A DNA stretch of 64,000 bases from Zygnema cylindricum (taxonomy: Eukaryota > Streptophyta > Zygnematophyceae > Zygnematales > Zygnemataceae). The position numbers were made by a program, and so were the translations under genes. A model generated the notes under the pieces. That model was not told the origin of the DNA and made no database searches. It worked only from the letters and a program-made list of their open reading frames with translations. Where the stretch lies: NCBI GenBank assembly GCA_037447655.1, contig JBBHKE010001495.1, positions 1 through 64,000 of the forward strand, read 5' to 3'. Below are positions 55,656-64,000 of this stretch, piece by piece; within the stretch, counting starts at the first letter, position 1; every line of letters begins with the position of its first letter.

Positions 55656-56711
55656 TGAAACTTTGAGACCTCCATAAGTCCTCAGAGTGGACAGCTTCCA
55701 ATAAGCCTCTATGATAACACTGACCCCTTTGTGTTTCAGCAAAAACAACTACAACCGTGGGAGACAATAACTCTGACCAACTTCACCCTTGTGAAGGCAA
55801 GACTCCCCTGAGTCGATAGCAAAAAGAATCTCTGAATTTGCTCCCCTGAGCAGTAAGTTATGGATGGTCAAAGTTGACCTTTTGTACAGAAGCTCTCTTG
55901 GAGAGAGGGTCCTATCTCCTAATTTTTCTAAGTCTTATCTGTCTCACAGACTCTATCTACTGATGAACGGAGCCAATCAAAATACAGCTCCGTACACAAA
56001 AGTACAGCGGCCGGTGTACTTTCTGTACGACATCGTACGACATGGCCTAAATGTCGACACGTGGTATGTCCAGATTCGTTCCCGTAATCCTCGGAGATGC
56101 CGCGATCCAATGTTATTCCGCCACGTGTCATCCGATGTGGCGATGTCCATAAACCGCCAAAAATCCTCTTCCGCGATCTCGGCATTAATTCCGGCCGTCC
56201 AATTAAATTCATATTTAATCGTAGCCGTAATAAATACATGTGCGATATTCTTTTCTATAAAGAAACAAATGCGCGGTATTGGTTTCCTATTCGTACCGCT
56301 ATCAGTACTTTTACAATTGTGGATCTATGTCTCCCGTAATCAGTTATAGTTAAATGAATTTTCCTACTCAATAACATTTAAATAAATATCATACCCTATA
56401 TTACGTAACATTCGATGAAGACTTAACGGCTAAGGCTACAGTCTACTGGCTGCCTGCCGGCCGGTAGGTACAAGGATCAAATCCTGTAGCCGGCACCATA
56501 TCTTTTTAGTAATAAAACCCCTAACTAATATATAATCCTGTAAACTTCTGGTTAGCCTAGGTAGCCATGGCTATAGCTCGCTCTCCAATTTCTTAGTGAC
56601 TGCGACAAGTTTGAGAGTTGGAGAGAGAAGTTAGAGGTAGATTGCCTCGACTTCTTTCTATATTTCTATTTAGACCTAGAAAATACTTTAAATGGATCAT
56701 TAATTTCTACA
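55656..56711 (-). repeat. 3' LTR of D-1
   Basis: TGTAGAAATTAATGATCC to CAAAGTTTCA on the minus strand, 1056 bp. It retains the Gag ATG that is mutated in the 5' LTR. tRNA-like segment on the plus strand 56419-56497, ending in GCCGGCACCA. CCACGTGTC at 56121. Leader hairpins: CTTCAC-AAGG-GTGAAG 55781-55796, GACTC-AGGG-GAGTC 55801-55814, TGCTC-AGGG-GAGCA 55839-55852. Confidence 0.92.
55781..55852 (-). other. Triple tetraloop hairpin array in the D-1 leader
   Basis: Three consecutive stem-loops on the element's RNA-sense strand have stems of 5-6 bp and loops AGGG, AGGG and AAGG. The same three-hairpin order occurs in A6 (2995-3066), and parts of it in A1, A2, A3, A5 and E. It lies between the TATA box and the Gag start, so it should be in the 5' leader of genomic RNA. 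Confidence 0.75.
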
Positions 56712-56724
56712 CTCCCCTTATTTT

Positions 56725-59700
56725 CTAGTCAATCTTTAATTTCAGACCACACTTCTCCCTGCAGAAAATTAGCTTAGGGGAAGGCACAAGTTTGGTCATC
56801 ATATCTGCTACCATCTCACTATCTGGTCGGTACTCTAAACTGATATGTTTGTTTTCTACTTTCTCTCTAACAAAGCTGAGTCTGATGTCCATGTGTTTGG
56901 CTTTAAAATGATGTTTAGGATTGGCAGAAATAGCGATTGCTGCCTGATTATCACAAAAAAAATTATGCACACCACTTTTAAGGTGACCAAGCTCACCAAG
57001 CAAAGACTTGACCCACATCAATTCTTTTACAGCAGAGCAAGAGGCCATATACTCAGCCTCCATGGTGGACTGAGCAATAACTTTTTGTTGTTTGCTACTC
57101 CAACAGCAAGCCCCATCACCCACATATAATACATATCCAGAAGTGCATCTCCTCATCGGAGCATCACCATAACTGGCATCACTCCAAGTAGTGATATCAG
57201 TATTCTCCCCACCCAAATGCAACCATAGATCCCTAGTCCCTATCAAATATCTGAGGACTCTCTTAGCTGCCTCCCAATCCCTCTTAGTGGGAGCATTTAG
57301 ACTTCTACTCAGCACTCCTACAGCTGCAGCTAAATCCGGCCGGGTACAATTCATAAAATAGATTACACTTCCCACTACTTGCCTGTAAGGAATAGTCTGC
57401 ATGAACTTCTATTCTTCAGGAGATAAATCCTCGTCTAAGACTATGACTCCTTCTTCCTCACTCCGCTCACTTCCCTTCTTCAACTCCATTGGAGTTGTAC
57501 AACTATTAGCTTTATCCATTTGAAATTTTTCAAGCATGTTCCCTATTGCTTCTTTTTGAGTCAATCTTATAATTTTTCTTTTTCGGTCTCTCTCTACTTG
57601 AATTTCCCAAAATATATTTTGCTTCCCCCATATCCTTCATTTCAAATCTCCCTTTAAGATCGGTTTTCAAATTATTAATTTTTTCCATTGATTTACTTAA
57701 GACAAGCAAATCATCAACATAAATTGCAATAAATATAAAACCTTCCTCATCTTCGAAAACATATATTGAGTGATCTGAGCTGATCCGGATATATCCCAGA
57801 CCAGTAAGAAACTCATCAAGCTTCTTATTCTATTGTCGAGGCGCCTGTTTCAAACCATAAAGAGATTTAATCAGTCGGCATACCTTACTCTCCTCTCCTT
57901 CCTCCACAAACCCTTCGGGTTGTCGCATGAAGATCTCCTCTTCCAATTCTCCATGCAAAAAGGTTGTCTTGATGTCCATCTGGTGCACTTCCATGTCTTC
58001 CGCTGTTGCTAGGCTGAGAAGTATGCGGACGGAGGGAAATCTGACCACCGGGGCAAAGGTTTCCTCGTAGTCAATTCCCTCTTTTTGTGTAAATCCCTTT
58101 GCCACTAATCGGGCCTTGTAGCGCTCGATTGTGTTATCTGGGTTCAGTTTTAATTTGAAAACCCACTTACAACCGATTGGTTTTCGGTTAGGTGGACAAT
58201 CCACTAGCTCCCAAGTATCGGCTGCCATAATTGAGGCCATCTCCTCATTCATGGCTGTCTTCCACCGGTTTCTTTCTGGACAAGTCATCGCCTCTCCATA
58301 AGTTAGAGGTTCATCTTGATGAGATAGTTTAGTTACCTTGTTATTAACCTGTTTTTCTTGTAGTCTTTTGCTACTTCTCCTTCCCCCCTCAAAATCTGAG
58401 GCCGGAATAGATGGTTCTCGTGGATTATTTCGAACAAACTTGGTTTCACCCCTATCCCTTGATTTCGAATCAATTTCCACCACGTCTTCCGCTTCGGGTA
58501 GAGTTGTCAATGGAGTTTCCACAGCCGAGTCCTTTTCGGTCTGATTTGTACCTGCAAGAATGTCATCTTCTCTAAAACCTAGATAGTTAGGAAGCTCAAA
58601 GTCATCGGAATTTTCTGACTTAAATCTGATTTTTACTGACTTTGTATATTTGAAGGGATCCACAGACTTTCCTTCATCCATAACTACTAGATGCTTTACT
58701 AAGATTATATCTTCTCTTTTTAGATCATAAACTCTATATCCTTTAACATCCTCATCATATCCTAATAAGTATCCCGGTTTTCCTTTAGGATCTAGCTTCC
58801 AATTAGACCGATCTGTATCTAGACTGAATACTTGACTGCCGAAAACCTTTAAATGAGATAAGTCTGGTTTTCGGCCTGTCCATCTCTCATAAGGTGTTTG
58901 ATCTTTTATAGTTGAAGTAAGAACTCTATTTTTGAGGTAATTAGCACAGTTCATTGCTTCTACCCAAAACCTTTTTCCTATCTTCTTATCTGACAACATA
59001 CTTCTAGCACTATCACTTAGTGTTCTATTTAACCTTTCAGCTACCCCATTCTGTTCCGGGTTTTCTGGAACTGTCTTTTGGTGTTGGACCCCATCTTCCT
59101 TCAGAAAATCCTGAAACTGGTTAGAAGTATACTCTCCACTATTGTCACTCCTTATTCTCTTGATTGGAGTTTCATGGAGTTTTTCGCTCCATGCTTTATA
59201 TTATCTAAAACAATCCTGAGCTTCGGACTTGTTTTTCAAAAAATACACTCGGGAATACGGAGACCAATCATCAGTGATAGTCATCATAAATCTCTTCCCC
59301 CCCGGTGAGGGCACTTTAGCCGGTCCCCAAATATCCGTGTGTACTAGATCTAGAATTTTTTCTCCCTTATAGGTGGTTGTTTTAGGAAAGGGTAATCTGT
59401 GTGATTTACCTTGAGCACATCCACTACAATCACTTATATTATCATTCTCACTAAACTTAATCCCTTCCACCACTCCCATCTTTTTCATCTCTCTTAACTT
59501 GTCTAGATTCACTTGCCCAAGCCTCTTATGCCACATCATAATATCATGAACACCACCATAATAAAGTTTATTTGTTTCATTACTTATAATCAGCCTAAAC
59601 ATCCAATGGCTACCTTTCTCAGCAATGAAATAGACATCCTACTCAAAACTAGCAGTAAAGACTCTTTCCCTTGTGCTAGTAAAAAAACCCTTATCATCTA

Positions 59701-61084
59701 ATACGGATGTAGAGATGAGGTTTTTGTTCAGCTCCATAATAAACAATACATCGGAGAATGTTACTATGGATGTCTTTCCTTCTACTAACACTTTCAAATC
59801 TACCGATCCTACAAGAGTAGTGGTGACTATCCTCCCATCCCCGTACTCTATCTCTACGGTGGGAATCTTTCTTATCTTAGTGAACAGGTGCCTATCGTTA
59901 CACATGTGCATGGAGGCACTTGAATCTACAATCCAGCGTGCTTCACCTTTCAATCCACCATAAGCACATTTCTGCCTTCGTGGAATTTCGACCTCGTTTT
60001 TCGCCTCCAACTCCTCATCTAAAAGGAGCTCATCGTCCTCGTCCTCAGATTCCGCCTCATGTACCTGTGTCACAAGGGCCTTTTTCTTTCCCCTCAGGGT
60101 ACCACCGGTCTGCCCCTCCTTTAACCGAAGCTCGGTTAGATTAGTGCACTCTGCCATATAGTGCCCAGGTTTCTTACAAAAATGATATAAACCTTTGGGG
60201 GCCGTTGGTCCAAACTCGTCGGTCTGGTTTTTCTGCTCCCTCCCCCCATAGTTTCCGACCGGTTTCCGAGAATCCTTGTTTCTCCAATCGGTCGCATTTG
60301 CCAAGGCTTGGCCACTCTTTCCTCCCCTTCGGATCTCAATCGTATTCTCCCGAACAAGAATCATCCCTACCACTGAGTTGCATATCCACCTTGAGTCTGG
60401 CAAGTCCTGCACACGGTTGACTATATTCTCGAACTCATCGGGTAACTTCATCAGTAAACAGTTAACCTTTTCTTTTTCGCTAAAATCTTTTCCCGCACTC
60501 TCTAGCTCCATGAAGAGTGTAGCAAGCTCATTGCAAAAATCCAACATCTTCCCCCCTTTGTATACATACTCCTTAACTTTCTGATCAGCCAACTGTTGTA
60601 ACTGAATCGTACCACTTCGGTACATCTCTATGGAAGCCATCCAAAGATCGGATGCCCTTTTTACCTGCAAATGAGGACATGCAAGTCCTTGAGTGAGATG
60701 GCGTAGGATGAAGTGCTTTGCCGCCATATTGTTGAAGTCCCAGGTTTAAGTATCATTCTCCTCGTTCCTCGGAATAGGTGACATGAATGCCGAACCAGTT
60801 GCTATTGGTGTGGTCGCCTCCTTCTCTTTTCCTTTGTCCACCACCTCTCCTTCTTTTATTTCCTCCGTTGAAGGTGGATCCTCTTTCCTGGTGAATCTGC
60901 TTCCTCTAAACCCTGGAGGAATTCCAAGACTTGATGGACGCCCCAACTGTCCACTCACTATCCCCCAAAACCTTTTTTCGCATAGAGCTCCTATCATCAT
61001 ACTTTCCCAGTATATGAAGCCTGTTCCTTTAAAGATTGGTACCCTAGAGGGTGGGCACATAACCTGAAACTTTATGACCTCCCT
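56725..61084 (-). pseudogene. D-1 gag-pol, nearly intact
   Basis: One frame runs from the Gag start region at 61084 (ATG changed to AGG; next ATG 61060) to 57830. Its only stops are near 60745, 59641, 59200 and 57829. Gag: PPSRVPIFKGTGFIYWE. The zinc knuckle Y-HF-C-KKPG-H-YMAE-C has lost its first Cys. Protease: WIVDSSASMHMC, with the active-site Gly of DSG replaced by Ser. Integrase: WHKRLGQVNLDKL, CSGC, HTDIWGPA, SDNSGEY, NGVAERLNRT. Linker: [58 protein letters not shown] at 57710-57721. A one-base insertion near 57610 shifts the rest. RNase H 57402-56725 is open: WSDASYGDAPMRRC, STMEAEYMAS, FCDNQAAIAISAN, MVADMMTKL. Confidence 0.94.
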
Positions 61085-62122
61085 AAGTCCTCAAAGTGGA
61101 CAGCTTCTAAGAAGCCTCTAGGATAACACTGACCCCCTTTGTGTTTCAGCAAAAACAACTACAACCCTAGCAGACAAAAACTCAGACCAACTTCACCCCT
61201 CTGAAGGCAAGACTCCCGTAAGTCGATAGCAAAAAGAATCTCTGAATTTGCTCCCCTGAGCAGTAAGTTATGGAGGTTCAAAGTTGACCTTTTGTACAGA
61301 AGCTCTCTGGGAGAGAGGGTCCTATCTCCTAATTTTTCTAAGTCTTATCTCTCTCACAGACTCTATCTACTGATGTACGGAGCCAATCAGAATGGAGCCC
61401 CGTACACAAAAGTACAGCTGCCGGTGTACTTTCTGTACGAACATCGTACGACATCGCCTAAATGTCGACACGTGGTATGTCCAGATTCGTTCCCGTAATC
61501 CTCGGAGATGCCGCGATCCAATGTTATTCCGCCACATGTCATCCGATGTGGCGATGTCCATAAACCGCCGAAAATCCTCTTCCGCGATCTCGGCATTAAT
61601 TCCGGCCGTCCGATTAAATTCATATTTAATCGTAGCCGTAATAAATACATGTGCGATATTCTTTTCTATAAAGAAACAAATGCGCGGTATTGGTTTCCTA
61701 TTCGTACCGCTATCGGTACTTTTACAATTGTGGATCTATGTCTCCCGTAATCAGTTATAGTTAAATGAATTTTCCTACTCAATAACATTTAAATAAATAT
61801 CATACCCTATATTACGTAACATTCGATGAAGACTTAACGGCTAAGGCTACCGTCTACCGGCTGCCTGCCAGTCGGTATGTACAAGGATCAAATCCTGTAG
61901 CCGGCACCATATTTTTTTAGTAATAAAACCCCTAACTAATATATAATCCCGTAAACTTCTGGTTAGCCTAGGTAGCCATGGCTCTAGCTCCCTCTCCAAT
62001 TTCTCAGTGATTGCGACAAGTTTGAGAGTTGGAGAGAGAAGTTAGAGGTAGACTGCCCCGGCTTCATTTTATATTTCTATTTAGACCTAGAGAATACTTT
62101 AAATGGATCATTAATTTCTACA
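61065..62122 (-). repeat. 5' LTR of D-1
   Basis: 1058 bp, ends as in the 3' LTR. The Gag ATG is AGG here (61082-61084 on the plus strand reads CCT). The G-box is mutated to CCACATGTC (61532). tRNA-like segment 61829-61907 on the plus strand. U3 hairpin near 61995-62055. Confidence 0.92.
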
Positions 62123-62127
62123 CTTTA

Positions 62128-64000
62128 TTTTGATTGGAACCGCGTAGGTTCTTGTTTAGACGACGTATATTGTCAAAGATTCCAAAAGCACAAAATCTCA
62201 AACTCGTGTGTGTACTACTAGAAGCAAATTAAAATATGTACAAGCATACTTGAATTTACACTTTGTACGTTCGTGTTTTGCCATTGTACCAACAATTTTA
62301 GAATCCTTTTTAAAATTGAAATATGTACTAAGGGTCACGTTCCATCAGTTGAAAAGTGGGGTAGTTTACAAAAATCCGCGACTATCCGTACCAAAAGGTA
62401 TCGCTTATTTTGTTTTTATACCCAAAACAACATTATAGAGAATCTTGCCAATAGTCGCCGAAGGTCTTAGAGGTAACAATGACTGTCAAATATCCATCCG
62501 CGAGGCGTTCGGTTAATTTTTCTCTGTAGTTGCCAACGTACCTCAAAGAGGTGGGTTGGCAGATACAAAAAAAAAAATCGTGACACACAGGACGATCAAG
62601 CTAAATGTCACGGTGGACTACCAACGAAAATTCACAAAATTTGCTAATGGTATGTACCTTTCAAAAGCAACTGAAAAAAAAAGTAATCTCGAAGCAGTCC
62701 TTCGTCGCGCTATTTTTGGCAACGCTCTTTCGTCACACTATTTTTGGCAAAGGATTTTCGTCATGTTCGAAAACAATAACCTTAAAAAATGAGCTGGCGT
62801 AAAAGTCTGGCGTTTTCAAAAAGTACAAAAGTTCTGTCCTATTATGATTTGGCACGCAGGTACATGGTACGCAAATGAATATTTGAAGTGAAATTTGTCA
62901 GTGTGAAGATTTTTAAAAGATTTTGAATATTTGGTCAAAACCCACGTGGTGCCACTCAATGTATAACACATGGTTTACAATCTCTTCGTGATGGAACATC
63001 GACTCAATTAACCCGGCCTGTAGGATTGGCCGTACGATTACAGAAACGTCTAATGAAATGTTACCCTAAGGTACACTAATTTACCTTGTAACCTATGTAC
63101 CGCGGCAAATTTCGGAGGTCAATAGATGGTAAAGGAGACGTGACGATACATCTTTCATTAAAGATTTTTTGGTGGTTTTTTGTGGATTTGATTCCAACCT
63201 ATCCAAAGGCGCGCGACCTGTGCCACATCTAACGTTCCTATCTCACGTCTATTATGGATTGTATGTGACCTTTCTAAGTGTACCAGTGTGAACGCCCAAT
63301 AGTTTTGTACTAATAGTACATGGACTTCTATATTTTACCGTATATTTAGTGAGTGTGCGGATGTAAGGGCAATCTAAACTCGTGGAAAGTCTAAACCCAC
63401 GGATATTGGACACCGTGTTAACTAGAGTAAGAACTAGGTTTCAACTTTAAACGTTCAAACGGTAAAACGTTGTCGGCCAATATTAGTACGAACGGTAAGA
63501 ACACTCTCATAAAAACGTCGTTTACCAATACTGGCAGAGTGCTACATGTGAGAAGCGGTAATGGTACACTCTCTTATAATTTTAGTAGTGTTGTGTATCG
63601 GCAAGGATTTTCTAATAGCCGATATGGGCCATTTTTCTGGTTGCCGATAATCGATATATTGGCACGATATATTTACATCAATGTTATCTCCTATAAACAA
63701 CCGATAATATCGGTGATTTATCAGTGTTATCGCCGATAAACAACCAATAATATCGGTGAAATATCGGTGATTTATCGGTGATAACACCGATATCGATTAC
63801 TATTAACGATAACTGAACGAGGCGTACAGCTAAACCTACGGCCCGTACACTCAACTGTACAAGTTATTCCTCGGACGCGCCGCAGACCCCTTTCCCCGCA
63901 ATTTCGGGAAAAAATAAGTGTTGCCTGGTCACAAAATTTTCAGAAGATGGTGGCACTAAATGGCGGCAGTCAAACAGATTTGTTCGTCTGCTTGTCTGTT
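62128..64000. other. No gene seen; flanking DNA with small repeats
   Basis: No ORF above ~90 codons and no recognised domain. A two-unit ~27-base repeat (TCGTCGCGCTATTTTTGGCA and TCGTCACACTATTTTTGGCA) lies at 62701-62750. A dense cluster of CCGATATATCGG/TATCGGTGAT words is at 63640-63800 (separate entry). Confidence 0.55.
63640..63800. repeat. Cluster of TATCGGTGAT/ATCACCGATA words
   Basis: At least eight overlapping direct and inverted copies of CCGATAATATCGG-like and TATCGGTGATTTATCGGTGA words. Interspersed with TATAAACAACC. Similar but more diverged clusters lie at 17818-17930 and 51880-51925. Confidence 0.75.

Larger units (their letters stand above)
55656..62122 (-). mobile_element. Complete copia element D-1
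   Basis: 5' LTR 62122-61065, primer-binding site GGTTATGTGCCCACC, gag-pol, purine tract AAATAAGGGGAG, 3' LTR 56711-55656. It is flanked by a perfect CTTTA duplication (55651-55655, 62123-62127). 6467 bp. LTRs about 96% identical by eye. It is the least decayed element here: four in-frame stops and one frameshift. Confidence 0.95.

Noticed and set aside
62556-62802. Overlapping ORFs of 65-78 codons near 62.6 kb
   Set aside because: Short, Lys/Asn-rich, no recognisable motif, partly over a small direct repeat.

Overview
The window is eukaryotic nuclear DNA made almost entirely of nested, mostly decayed Ty1/copia LTR retrotransposons. No intact cellular protein gene is visible. A plant or alga is the likely host but is not proven. 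Three things point that way: primer-binding sites fit the anticodon arm of plant-type initiator tRNA-Met (recalled, not looked up); the U3 regions carry plant-style G-boxes (CACGTGG); and an organelle-like insert carries a plastid-type tRNA-Asn. Stop codons inside the gag-pol reading frames replace Gln, Glu, Lys, Tyr, Trp, Gly and Ser alike, so they reflect decay of ordinary-code genes.

Layout. 1-1.3 kb: end of a family-B LTR, then organelle-like DNA with tRNA-Asn(GUU). 1.3-5.3 kb: a chain of truncated copia pieces and LTRs nested in one another. 5.3-6.3 kb: probable LINE remnant on the minus strand. 6.3-11 kb: element A1-1 interrupted by an A2 LTR. 11.9-17.1 kb: family-B element. 17.1-17.9 kb: AT-rich tandem repeat. 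17.9-24.9 kb: an A1 3' end and element A3-1. 24.9-33.0 kb: element A3-2 with a 5'-truncated family-D element nested in its 5' LTR. 33.0-35.7 kb: a minus-strand gag-only element (family C) with the only intact long ORF. 35.7-37 kb: a different copia gag lineage. 37.1-44.5 kb: a solo LTR (A7) holding a complete A2 element with target-site duplication (TSD) ATTTT. 44.8-50.7 kb: a polypyrimidine tract holding a pol-deleted A5 derivative, itself holding a family-C solo LTR (TSD GCCTG). 51-55.3 kb: simple repeats and LTR remnants. 55.7-62.1 kb: the best-preserved element, D-1 (minus strand, TSD CTTTA). 62.1-64 kb: no recognised gene.

The most interesting material is in the LTRs. Across families that differ in sequence they share an arrangement of nucleic-acid modules: (i) an inverted repeat bracketing the polypurine tract/LTR junction; (ii) in most subfamilies a long U3 hairpin with a near-invariant TACTTGTCGTAGTCACTGA-type loop; (iii) an antisense tRNA-like segment; (iv) a G-box and a phased row of GTAC motifs upstream of the TATA box; (v) up to three short tetraloop hairpins in the leader, with compensating stem changes; (vi) gag starting inside the LTR and reading through a half-tRNA-type primer-binding site. 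All family names (A1-A7, B, C, D, E) are local labels invented here.
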